From GCA-1730015 sp964583825 (GTDB taxonomy: Bacteria > Pseudomonadota > Gammaproteobacteria > Granulosicoccales > Granulosicoccaceae): a stretch of 64,000 nt of DNA. This document shows, in pieces, positions 42,012 through 50,892 of the stretch (its first letter is position 1; each line of letters opens with the position of its first letter). The translations under genes and the position numbers were made by a program. The notes below the pieces were generated by a model. The model was not told where the DNA came from, ran no database searches, and worked only from the letters and a program-made list of their open reading frames with translations. The stretch spans positions 1 through 64,000 of the forward strand of contig CAZOXM010000006.1 in assembly GCA_964583825.1 (NCBI GenBank), given 5' to 3'.

Positions 42012-44168
42012 ATGATCTTTCAGGGGAAATCACTTTCTCTCAATGCGCTGCAGAACGGTATCGTCGAGATGCGCTTCGACCTCGATAGCGCGCGAGTAAA
42101 CAAGTTTAATCAGGCGACACTGTCAGAACTGGAGGAAGCCGTCACCGCGCTCAGGCGTCATGATGATGTGCAGGGTTTGTTACTGACCAGCGCCAAGGAC
42201 AGCTTTTTTGTCGGCGCTGACGTCACCGAGTTCGGTGCACTGTTTCAAAGCGGTGAACATGAGCTAATTGACGCGCTCATCAAAATTAACGGTACCTTTT
42301 CGTCAATTGAAGATTTGCCTTTCCCCACAGTCGTGGCGATAAACGGCGAGGCACTTGGTGGCGGTCTTGAGCTTTGCCTTGCGTGCGACTATCGCATCAT
42401 GGCCAGCGATGCCCGCGTGGCATTGCCGGAAGTAAAACTCGGCATCCTCCCGGGATGGGGTGGCACGGTACGACTGCCAAGGCTTATCGGAATAGATAAT
42501 GCCATTGAGTGGATAGCCAGCGGCCAGACGAAGAAAGCGAAAGCGGCCCTGAAGGACGGTGCGGTCGATGCGGTAGTGGAAAGCGCACTATTGCGTGAAG
42601 CTGCATTGCATTGTCTGCAGCAGTGCATAGACGGCAAGTTCGATTATTCCGCCCGCAGGCGCGAGAAAAAGGAGCCGATCAGTCTTTCTACCATTGAACA
42701 GACCATGGCTTTTGAATCAGCAAAGGGAGTCGTCGGCGCGAAGGCCGGACCACACTACCCTTCGCCCATGACCATTATTGAAACGATCCGCAGACATGCA
42801 CCACTGCACCGCGACGATGCATTCAAGGTTGAAGCAAAAGCATTTGCAACGCTGGCAAAATCCGCGGTTACGGCCGCCCTTATCAGCATCTTCCTGAAAG
42901 ATCAGCATCTTAAAAAACAAAGCAGGGAGCATACAGAATCAGCACTACCGATAAAGCGTGCTGCCGTACTGGGCGCAGGCATCATGGGTGGTGGAATCGC
43001 CTATCAGTCCGCCACGAGTAACATACCGATCCTGATGAAGGACATTCACGAGCAGGCACTCACTGATGGTCTCGCCGAGTCAGACAAGCTGTTTTTCAAA
43101 CAAATAAAACGAGGCAAGATCGATCAACTACAGGCGACGGCTGCCATGCATCGCATCGTACCTACCCTAAGCTATGGAGATTTCGGCAACGTCGATATCG
43201 TTGTCGAAGCGGTGGTTGAAAACCCGAAGGTTAAAAAGTCAGTACTGGCTGAAGTAGAGGCGTGTATCCCGGACAACGCCATACTTACCTCAAACACCTC
43301 GACGATTTCTATCGACCTGCTGGCGGCTGATTTGGCCCGACCTGAAAACTTCTGTGGCATGCACTTTTTCAACCCGGTACATCGCATGCCATTGGTGGAG
43401 GTGATACGCGGCGAAAAAAGCAGCGATGTGGCCATTGCCACCACCGTCGCCTATGCACGCAGGCTTGGTAAGACACCCGTTGTTGTCAACGATTGCCCTG
43501 GTTTCTACGTCAATCGGGTACTGTTCCCCTACTTCGGGGGACACCGCCTGCTGCTCAATCACGGCGCGGACTTTGTGCGGGTTGATAAGCTCATGGAACG
43601 TTGGGGCTGGCCGATGGGACCGGCCTATCTACTGGATGTTGTCGGACTGGATACCGGCCACCATGGCGGTGAGGTAATGGCGCAGGGCTTCCCTGACAGA
43701 ATGAAGTATTCCGGTGTAGGTGCGGCGGACCTGTTGTTCAAGGCAGAGCGTTACGGGCAAAAGAACGGCCACGGGTTTTATCGCTATGAGTTGGATAAAC
43801 GGGGCAAGCCGAAAAAGCTCCCGAACGCCGAGGTGACAGACATCATTGGCCCGGCAGTGACTGACACACTGGAGCTCAGTGATGAGCAGATAGTGGAACG
43901 CATGATGATACCAATGTGTATCGAAACCGTTCGGTGCCTGGAGGAAGGAATAGTCAGCGGGCCGGCAGACGCGGACATCGGCTTGATATACGGCATCGGT
44001 TTCCCGCCGTTCCGCGGGGGTATTCTGCACTACATGGATTCGATCGGAATGAGCCGGTTTAATCAGATGTGCGAGCAGTATAAGGATCTCGGTCCGCTGT
44101 ACCACCCAACCGATGGCATGCGGCAAATGGCTGAAGAAGGCCGGTCATTCTTCCCTGCAGCGGCGTAA
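42012..44168 (+). CDS. Fatty acid oxidation multifunctional protein (FadB/FadJ-like)
   Basis: This 718-residue protein combines enoyl-CoA hydratase and 3-hydroxyacyl-CoA dehydrogenase. The hydratase pair E120 (GEALGGGLELCLACDYRIM) and E140 (VALPEVKLGILPGWGG) matches the FadB glutamates. The NAD domain begins AAVLGAGIMGGGIAYQSA (about residue 319), with the HDH motif GMHFFNPVHRMPLVEVIRG. The C-terminal half ends in the usual HCDH repeat. ATG at 42012 has a good AGGAGAG ribosome binding site 5 bases upstream. The thiolase gene follows after 13 bases, so the two are co-transcribed with the dehydrogenase upstream. Confidence 0.92.
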   Translation: MIFQGKSLSLNALQNGIVEMRFDLDSARVNKFNQATLSELEEAVTALRRHDDVQGLLLTSAKDSFFVGADVTEFGALFQSGEHELIDALIKINGTFSSIEDLPFPTVVAINGEALGGGLELCLACDYRIMASDARVALPEVKLGILPGWGGTVRLPRLIGIDNAIEWIASGQTKKAKAALKDGAVDAVVESALLREAALHCLQQCIDGKFDYSARRREKKEPISLSTIEQTMAFESAKGVVGAKAGPHYPSPMTIIETIRRHAPLHRDDAFKVEAKAFATLAKSAVTAALISIFLKDQHLKKQSREHTESALPIKRAAVLGAGIMGGGIAYQSATSNIPILMKDIHEQALTDGLAESDKLFFKQIKRGKIDQLQATAAMHRIVPTLSYGDFGNVDIVVEAVVENPKVKKSVLAEVEACIPDNAILTSNTSTISIDLLAADLARPENFCGMHFFNPVHRMPLVEVIRGEKSSDVAIATTVAYARRLGKTPVVVNDCPGFYVNRVLFPYFGGHRLLLNHGADFVRVDKLMERWGWPMGPAYLLDVVGLDTGHHGGEVMAQGFPDRMKYSGVGAADLLFKAERYGQKNGHGFYRYELDKRGKPKKLPNAEVTDIIGPAVTDTLELSDEQIVERMMIPMCIETVRCLEEGIVSGPADADIGLIYGIGFPPFRGGILHYMDSIGMSRFNQMCEQYKDLGPLYHPTDGMRQMAEEGRSFFPAAA

Positions 44169-44181
44169 CGGAGCGAAAACG

Positions 44182-45360
44182 ATGAATTATAATGCAAACG
44201 ATGTGGTGATTATCGACTGTGTGCGATCACCAATGGGGCGCTCTAAAAACGGCGGTTTTGTAAATGTTCGCGCGGAAGATCTGTCATCCGCACTGGTGCG
44301 CGCCTTATTTGAACGCCACCCCGAAGTGGACCCGGACGATGTGGAAGACCTTGTCTGGGGGTGTGTTAATCAGACACTGGAGCAAGGCTTCAACATCGCG
44401 CGCGGTGTGGTGCTTCGATCCGGCCTGCCCGAAACAGTTGGCGGGCAAACCGTTAGCCGGCTGTGCGGTTCATCCATGTCGGCATTACATACATGTGCAC
44501 AAAGCATCATGACCGGATACGGCGATGTATTTGTCGCAGGCGGAGTCGAACATATGCAACACGTTGCGATGCTTCACGGCCTCGACCTTAATCCGGCCAT
44601 GAGTAAACACGTCGCCAAAGCCTCGATGATGATGGGCGTCACCGCAGAAATGCTGGCCAACATGCATGGCATAAAGCGCGAGCAACAGGATCAGTTCGCC
44701 GCGCGCTCCCATCAGCGTGCCCATGCAGCGACGATGAATGGGGGCTTTAAAAACGAGATTATTCCAATCGAGGGGCATAACACAAAAGGCTTTCGTCAGC
44801 TCATTGAGACCGATGAAGTCATTCGCGACAATGTCACACCGGAGTCACTCGCCGAATTGCCACCGGCATTTGTACCCAAAGTGGGCACCGTCACAGCCGG
44901 CAGTTCTTCCGCGATCTCCGACGGTGCTTCAGCGATGTTGCTGATGTCCGGTGCGAAAGCCAGGTCCATTGGCGCTCAGCCGATTGCCCGCATTCGCGGC
45001 ATGGCGGTTGCCGGGTGTCCCGCCGCTATTATGGGTTATGGCCCGGTGCCGGCGACCCAAAAAGCATTGGAGCGTGCCGGCCTGAGCATGCAGGATATCT
45101 CACACGTCGAACTCAATGAGGCCTTCGCCGCACAGGCGCTCCCAGTACTGAAGGATCTGAATTTGCTCGATGTAATGGACGACAAGGTCAACCTGCACGG
45201 CGGTGCAATTGCCCTGGGCCACCCGTTCGGCTGCTCCGGCACCCGCATCAGCACCACACTGCTCAACGTGATGCAGCAGCATGACGGCGAATTTGGCCTG
45301 GCCACCATGTGCATCGGGATGGGACAGGGGATCAGCACAGTGTTTGAACGACTTAACTAG
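44182..45360 (+). CDS. 3-ketoacyl-CoA thiolase (FadA-like)
   Basis: This 392-residue thiolase completes the beta-oxidation set. Catalytic residues are C95 (SRLCGSSMSALH), H347 (LGHPFGCSGTR) and C377 (TMCIGMGQGIS). The motif VELNEAFAAQALPVL lies near residue 310. The length is normal. ATG at 44182 is 13 bases after the FadB-like stop codon. It cleaves 3-ketoacyl-CoA to acetyl-CoA and a shortened acyl-CoA, in a complex with the preceding multifunctional protein. Confidence 0.93.
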   Translation: MNYNANDVVIIDCVRSPMGRSKNGGFVNVRAEDLSSALVRALFERHPEVDPDDVEDLVWGCVNQTLEQGFNIARGVVLRSGLPETVGGQTVSRLCGSSMSALHTCAQSIMTGYGDVFVAGGVEHMQHVAMLHGLDLNPAMSKHVAKASMMMGVTAEMLANMHGIKREQQDQFAARSHQRAHAATMNGGFKNEIIPIEGHNTKGFRQLIETDEVIRDNVTPESLAELPPAFVPKVGTVTAGSSSAISDGASAMLLMSGAKARSIGAQPIARIRGMAVAGCPAAIMGYGPVPATQKALERAGLSMQDISHVELNEAFAAQALPVLKDLNLLDVMDDKVNLHGGAIALGHPFGCSGTRISTTLLNVMQQHDGEFGLATMCIGMGQGISTVFERLN

Positions 45361-45458
45361 CCTGCCATCTGATAACCCGGTAACCTCTGCGCTGGCGTCG
45401 AAGTCGCGCCTGAAATAAACAATATTAGCCACGATGTGCCACCCGACACGACGCCTCC

Positions 45459-46997
45459 ATGACTGAAAAACGCACCAAAAGACGACGTGCCAACCGCCGC
45501 AGATCGACCGCGGATGCTGCGGTTTCGCAGCTTCCGTGGCAACAGCTCAAACTGCCGTATCAACCCACCCCGGTCGCGACTGAGGAACAGCTTGAACTGA
45601 TTCACGATGGCTCCATGCGCATATTGGAACAGATCGGTATCGATGTGTTACTGCCGCAGGCCCGCGAGATGATGCTAGCCGCCGGCGCTACCGCGAAAGG
45701 TGAGCGCGTATTCTTTGAGCGCGCATTAGTCATGCAGCTGCTGTCCGGGGTGCCACGGTCCTTCACACTGCATGCACGCAATCCGGCGCACAACATAATC
45801 GTTGGTGATAACTACGTAAACTTTGGGACGGTCGCCAGCGCACCAAATACCAACAGCCTCGACGGCGGACGCAGGCCCGGTAATAACGAAGACTACCGTC
45901 GCTTTTTAAAGCTGACACAGAGCCTGAATATCCTGCACTTTATTTCCGGCTATCCGGTGGAACCGGTTGATCTGCATCCGTCGGTCAGGCACCTGCACTG
46001 CCTGGCAGACTGCGTGACCCTTACCGACAAGGTATTTCACTGCTATTCACTCGGCCAGCAGCGCAATCTCGACGCCATTGAGATTGCCCGTATTGGCCGG
46101 GGTATCAGTGCGGAACAGCTAGACCGTGAACCGTCCCTGTTCACCATCATCAACAGCAATTCGCCGCTGAAACTCGACGACTACATGCTGCAGGGCATCA
46201 TTGAGATGTCCTCCCGAAACCAGCCGGTTGTACTGACCCCCTTCACGCTCGCAGGTGCAATGGCTCCCGTGACCATCGCCGGTGCGCTGGCACAGCAGAA
46301 TGCTGAGGCGCTGGCGGGAATCGCTTTCACCCAGATAGTACGCAAGGGCGCACCTGCCGTGTATGGCGGGTTTACCTCCAATGTAGATATGAAATCGGGC
46401 GCTCCCGCCTTCGGTACCCCGGAGTACATGCTCGCCGCACAGATCAGCGGGCAGCTTGCACGCAGATACGGTTTACCCTTCCGTTCTTCCAATGTCTGTG
46501 CTGCCAATGCGGTGGATGCTCAGGCAGGCTATGAATCGACCATGGCTTTGTGGGGCGCTATCAACGGTGGCAGCAACTTTTTAATGCACGGTGCCGGGTG
46601 GATGGAAGGCGGTCTCAGCGCATCCTTCGAAAAAATGATTGTCGATGCAGATCTTTTACAGATGATGGCTACCTACCTCAACGGGGTCGAAATCACAGAA
46701 GACGCCCTTGGTCTCGATGCGATCGGGGAAGTTGGTCCCGGAGGTCACTTTTTCGGTACCGCGCATACGATGGCTCGCTACGAAAGTGCATTCTACTCTC
46801 CGCTGGTATCGGACTGGCGCAACTTTGAGACGTGGACCGAGGCGGGCAGTCCGATGGCTGTCGACCATGCACAACGAATTTACCGCCAGCTGCTCGAACA
46901 ATATGAAGCACCGGCACTGCAGCAGGCACAGCGCGAAGAACTCGACGCTTTTGTACAGAAACGTTTAGATGAAGGCGGTGTGAGTACTGATTTCTAA
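45459..46997 (+). CDS. MttB-family trimethylamine methyltransferase-like, non-pyrrolysine
   Basis: This 512-residue protein belongs to the MttB superfamily but is read through without an internal amber codon, so it lacks pyrrolysine. Related non-pyrrolysine members demethylate glycine betaine, carnitine or gamma-butyrobetaine through corrinoid proteins. The N-terminus is unusually basic (KRTKRRRANRRRS). Conserved pieces include SGVPRSFTLHARNP, NFGTVASAPN, KVFHCYSLGQQ and GAPAFGTPEYMLAAQISGQLARRYGLP. No corrinoid protein or corrinoid reactivation gene is in the window. It follows the thiolase by about 100 bases and may act on a quaternary amine from the carnitine pathway. Confidence 0.85.
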   Translation: MTEKRTKRRRANRRRSTADAAVSQLPWQQLKLPYQPTPVATEEQLELIHDGSMRILEQIGIDVLLPQAREMMLAAGATAKGERVFFERALVMQLLSGVPRSFTLHARNPAHNIIVGDNYVNFGTVASAPNTNSLDGGRRPGNNEDYRRFLKLTQSLNILHFISGYPVEPVDLHPSVRHLHCLADCVTLTDKVFHCYSLGQQRNLDAIEIARIGRGISAEQLDREPSLFTIINSNSPLKLDDYMLQGIIEMSSRNQPVVLTPFTLAGAMAPVTIAGALAQQNAEALAGIAFTQIVRKGAPAVYGGFTSNVDMKSGAPAFGTPEYMLAAQISGQLARRYGLPFRSSNVCAANAVDAQAGYESTMALWGAINGGSNFLMHGAGWMEGGLSASFEKMIVDADLLQMMATYLNGVEITEDALGLDAIGEVGPGGHFFGTAHTMARYESAFYSPLVSDWRNFETWTEAGSPMAVDHAQRIYRQLLEQYEAPALQQAQREELDAFVQKRLDEGGVSTDF

Positions 46998-47013
46998 GCC
47001 GCGACTACAATAG

Positions 47014-48147
47014 TTACGCGTCAGTAGTACTTTTTTCGGACTGGTACAACGCCGACCTGTTAACCGAGGTCATCGCACTCAGTCCCAGTTGTGCCAGTGC
47101 AATACTGGTTTCTTCAACCAGTACATTTTTAAGTGTCTGCAACCCGGGCTCGCCCGCGGCTGCAATAGCAAATAAGAACGGTCTACCGATAAAAACAAAG
47201 CTTGCACCGCAGGCATATGCTTTGACAATGTCTTCACCACTTCTGATGCCACTGTCAAAAAATACCGGATAGTCCGGCCCGAGCCTATTCCTGATCTCCG
47301 ACAACAACGTGATCGGTGGTGGCGCACTGTCGAGCTGACGACCACCGTGGCTCGAGACCTGTATTGCATCGACACCAAGCGATTGCATTTTCACAGCATC
47401 GTCGACGCTTAGCACACCTTTCACGACAAGCTTGCCGTGCCACTTGTCGCGCAGTCGTTCAAGCAACGACCAATCGGCACCGGCGCGACTCGCCGTACGA
47501 TCAAACTCACCAAAAGCTCCACCGAAATTGGCAAGTTCGGGTCGCCCCGCTACCAGCGTCGACACGGACCATTTCGGATGGCAGGCGAAATCAAGAAACT
47601 GTTTCGGGCCGATTTTGAAGGGCATGGTAAAGCCTCTGCGCAGTTCACGCGGCCTGCGACCAACCTCGGGTACATCGACCGTCAATATCAGAGTCTGATA
47701 ACCCGCAGTGCGTGCACGGTTGAGCAATCGATCCGACATCTCCTCGTTGCCGCTGAAGTAAAGCTGAAACCAGGCGTTACCCTGCGCAGCCTCGTTGATT
47801 TTCTCCAGTGACGTCGAAGCAGCAGTCGACGCACCCAGCGGTATGTTCTCCGCGGCGGCGAGTCGGCCCAGCATCAGATCCGCACCCGGAGCAGACAGAT
47901 TACACATACCCATCGGACTGACACCGAAAGGCAGATTCGACTCTTTTTCAAACAGCGGCACCGCTAAACTGCGCTGCTCGACATTATTTAACGCGCGAGG
48001 TTGCAGTCTGATATCGGTGATAGTCTGGCGGTTAAGCTTCTCTCCATGGCCGTCCCCGGCGGCACCGTCGATGTAGTCAAACACCATCCATGGAAGCTTT
48101 CTTCCGGCCAGACGTCGCGCATCTTCACAACTGTAGATTGCGACCAT
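47014..48147 (-). CDS. FMN-dependent 2-hydroxy-acid oxidase/dehydrogenase family protein
   Basis: This 377-residue protein has the TIM-barrel FMN fold: FDYIDGAAGD near residues 23-32, GVSPMGMCNLSAPGADL, WFQLYFSGN, VKGVLSVDDAVKMQSLGVDAIQVSSHGGRQLD with the catalytic histidine (about residues 240-271), and FFDSGIRSGEDIVKAYACGA (about residues 297-316). It resembles L-lactate dehydrogenase (LldD) or glycolate and mandelate oxidases; the substrate cannot be fixed. It converges on the MttB-like gene, 16 bases apart, and is probably a single gene. Confidence 0.87.
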   Translation of the reverse strand: MVAIYSCEDARRLAGRKLPWMVFDYIDGAAGDGHGEKLNRQTITDIRLQPRALNNVEQRSLAVPLFEKESNLPFGVSPMGMCNLSAPGADLMLGRLAAAENIPLGASTAASTSLEKINEAAQGNAWFQLYFSGNEEMSDRLLNRARTAGYQTLILTVDVPEVGRRPRELRRGFTMPFKIGPKQFLDFACHPKWSVSTLVAGRPELANFGGAFGEFDRTASRAGADWSLLERLRDKWHGKLVVKGVLSVDDAVKMQSLGVDAIQVSSHGGRQLDSAPPPITLLSEIRNRLGPDYPVFFDSGIRSGEDIVKAYACGASFVFIGRPFLFAIAAAGEPGLQTLKNVLVEETSIALAQLGLSAMTSVNRSALYQSEKSTTDA

Positions 48148-48210
48148 ATCAGTTGCGCAGCGGTGCGGGTTTGAACAAGCTAGTCTCCGTCTGTATACAG
48201 CCTGATGCCA

Positions 48211-50721
48211 TTACGCTGTCCCCTCTGGTCCGAATGGTCGAAGTACGGTAATCAGTTTCGGCAATAATGTCAGCACCGCGAGCAGCGCAACAAACATGGC
48301 CAGTGCAGTCAGCACACCAAATAGTATTGTCGGTATAAAGTTAGAAAACACCAGAATCGAGAATCCGAAAATAATAGTCAGCGAGGTGTACAACACCGCC
48401 CTGCCAATATTTGCATGGCAAATGTTCATCGTTGCGCGGTAATTGCGATTTTGTCGGAACTCTTCCCGAAAACGATAGATATAGTGAATACTGTTATCCA
48501 CTGCAATACCAATAGTGATTGTCGCGATAGTGATCGTCATCATATCGAGCGGTATACCTGCGAGCCCCATAATGCCGAGCACCAGTGCCGCCGCCAGCGC
48601 ATTGGGTATGATTCCGATCACAGCAAGTGTCACAGAGCGAAACAGGACAAGAAACATCAGTGCGATACCGAGCAACACAGCACCGATTGTTTGTATTTGC
48701 GACTGAAACAGGCTTTGCAGCATGTTGTTGTACAACACAAGTATGCCACTGACGCTGAACTTCTCCGGCGGCACACCGACTTCCTGCTCAATGCCGGTGC
48801 GGATGGATTCCAGCAATTCCTTACGCCGCAGATCAGGTAGGGAATCCCTGATCCGGATGGATACCCTCGCCTCGTTTTCTTCAATCGCAATATAGGGTTC
48901 TATCACCTGCTCGCGCATATCCGCCGGGAATTTCTTGTAGAGTATGCCCAGTTCAAACGGGGTAAACTCCTCTCCGTCATTAATGGTCTCACCCGCCCTC
49001 AGAATGGATGCAAGAGACAACACTTTACCCACCTCGGGCACCGAATCCAGGTAGTCGTGAACCGCCTTGATGCGATCAATCTTGAACGGTGTGAACCAGT
49101 AATCTGCCGGATCGGACTCTTCCCGGATCAACTCGAGTTCTTCGCAGTACTCCTGCTCGAACTCATCCATTTCACTGGTATCAGCGCATTCTTCATCCTC
49201 TGCTTCAGTCAGATCGAGTAATATGTCAAGCGGCGTGGTGCCTCCGAGCTTTTCATCGATCAGCTTCATGCCCTGATATATTTCTGTGTGCTCGCGGAAG
49301 TAATTAATAAAACTGTTTTCTACCTGCAGACGCGAAATGCCTATCGCACTGACCGCCGCCATAAGCGCCGCAATCACCAATACAAGTGTGCCGAATTTCT
49401 GGGTAAATCCTGCCAGCATCGCAGTAGCGGCAACCGGTTTATCTGCGTTACCGTCGTTTTCAAGTGGCCCGATTAAAGACAGCAGTGCCGGAAACAGCAG
49501 AAACGAAGTCAGGAACGTAACCAGTAAACCGATGGACATCATCCATCCGAAGTCAATAACCGGTTTGATACCACTGAAAACCAGGGAACAAAAACCGATA
49601 ATTGTCGTGAGCGCAGTATAGAGACACGGCCAGAACATCCGACGCATGGTCGCCCACACATCATCCACATGGCTTGCACCCGGTTCAGTTAAACGCAACT
49701 GTCTGTAACGAACAATGAGGTGCATGTTCATTGACATGGTCAGGATCAACATCAACGAGATAAAGTTGGATGAAATCACCGTGACTTTCCATCCGACCAG
49801 CCCGAGCAACCCGATCATGAATAACCCGCTGAACGCGCAGCTTGCGATCGGAAGTGCGACCCAGCGTACACGCCGGAATATAAAAGCAAGCATGGCCACA
49901 ATGAACAGCAACACGCCAAAACCGAATGTCACCAGGTCGCGGCTGATATAGCTGATCATGTCATCTGCAACCATCGGTACACCACCGAGATGCAGGGTGG
50001 CATCGTCCCGATAACCCTGCAGTATCCCCCGAATGTTGGCGATGTCTTCGTGCCGCTGCCTGTCAAAACCAGACTTGATTTGATCAAATTCCCGGCTCAC
50101 TGCCGCGAGTTCGGCTTCCGCGTCGGCGGTCAGGTCACCCTTCTGCCGCTGCAATCGCAGCGCAGATCGTCTGCCAAACAGGTCGTCGAGTTCGGCGTTA
50201 TCTGACAGCGTTAACAGCAGTGCCGTTGTCTGCCCGTCAGCGCTGAGCAACAGATCACCGAATACCGGGCTTTCGACAATTTCACGGCGGACCGCTTCGC
50301 GATCTATCTCCGGGTGCGTTTTCAGTGTCGGGACGTTTTCGGACAGTTCGGTTAATTTAATGCCGGAACTGGTCAGCAGCGGGACTTCAAACAGAGAGAA
50401 CACACTCTCCACCGATTCTATCCGGTCGAGGTCATCTCTGAGTCGGGTAAGATCGGCCAGGGCGGCATCGGAAAAGAGGTCTCCATTGGGCTGATAGGTA
50501 ACCACCAGCAGATCCTGGGTTTTGTAACGTTGCCCGGCTTCACGGAAAACCTGCAGATCCCTGTCATCCTCAAGCAGCAGGGAATCCGCTGACGCGTCGA
50601 GCTTGAAATGGCGGGCATTCATCGCAAAGAACGCGAGTAACAGTAACAACAGGACCACAATGAAAACCGGCCGCTCCAGAACTACTTTTCGATAGAACGC
50701 AGGGATAGCCGCTTGGCTCAT
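48211..50721 (-). CDS. RND superfamily exporter (MMPL-type)
   Basis: This 836-residue protein has two homologous halves, each with one N-terminal transmembrane helix, a large periplasmic loop and five to six further helices. Hydrophobic blocks appear at about residues 20-36, 215-345, 395-420 and 635-770. Its acidic loop near residue 540 (DEECADTSEMDEFEQEYCEELEL) is unusual. Members transport lipids, hopanoids or hydrophobic compounds. ATG at 50721 is used because the conserved YRKVVLERPVFIVVL start follows it. It lies 171 bases from the downstream end of the hybrid kinase gene, on the same strand. Confidence 0.85.
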   Translation of the reverse strand: MSQAAIPAFYRKVVLERPVFIVVLLLLLLAFFAMNARHFKLDASADSLLLEDDRDLQVFREAGQRYKTQDLLVVTYQPNGDLFSDAALADLTRLRDDLDRIESVESVFSLFEVPLLTSSGIKLTELSENVPTLKTHPEIDREAVRREIVESPVFGDLLLSADGQTTALLLTLSDNAELDDLFGRRSALRLQRQKGDLTADAEAELAAVSREFDQIKSGFDRQRHEDIANIRGILQGYRDDATLHLGGVPMVADDMISYISRDLVTFGFGVLLFIVAMLAFIFRRVRWVALPIASCAFSGLFMIGLLGLVGWKVTVISSNFISLMLILTMSMNMHLIVRYRQLRLTEPGASHVDDVWATMRRMFWPCLYTALTTIIGFCSLVFSGIKPVIDFGWMMSIGLLVTFLTSFLLFPALLSLIGPLENDGNADKPVAATAMLAGFTQKFGTLVLVIAALMAAVSAIGISRLQVENSFINYFREHTEIYQGMKLIDEKLGGTTPLDILLDLTEAEDEECADTSEMDEFEQEYCEELELIREESDPADYWFTPFKIDRIKAVHDYLDSVPEVGKVLSLASILRAGETINDGEEFTPFELGILYKKFPADMREQVIEPYIAIEENEARVSIRIRDSLPDLRRKELLESIRTGIEQEVGVPPEKFSVSGILVLYNNMLQSLFQSQIQTIGAVLLGIALMFLVLFRSVTLAVIGIIPNALAAALVLGIMGLAGIPLDMMTITIATITIGIAVDNSIHYIYRFREEFRQNRNYRATMNICHANIGRAVLYTSLTIIFGFSILVFSNFIPTILFGVLTALAMFVALLAVLTLLPKLITVLRPFGPEGTA

Positions 50722-50892
50722 TGACTTACTCGCAGGGGGTTTCGAGACTGCCCCATGATATCGCCGGAGACACGGTTTGGCGTGGTCTCGGAGTGAAATC
50801 TCTCCCACTAGTCATCTGAGGTGGTGCCGTACAGATGCGCGGGGATGCTGCAATCGGTGTCGGGTTGCAGAAAATCGGGTTGCAGCTGTGGG

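Noticed and set aside
45459..46997. Pyrrolysine-containing MttB
   Set aside because: The gene has no in-frame TAG, so it is a non-pyrrolysine member.
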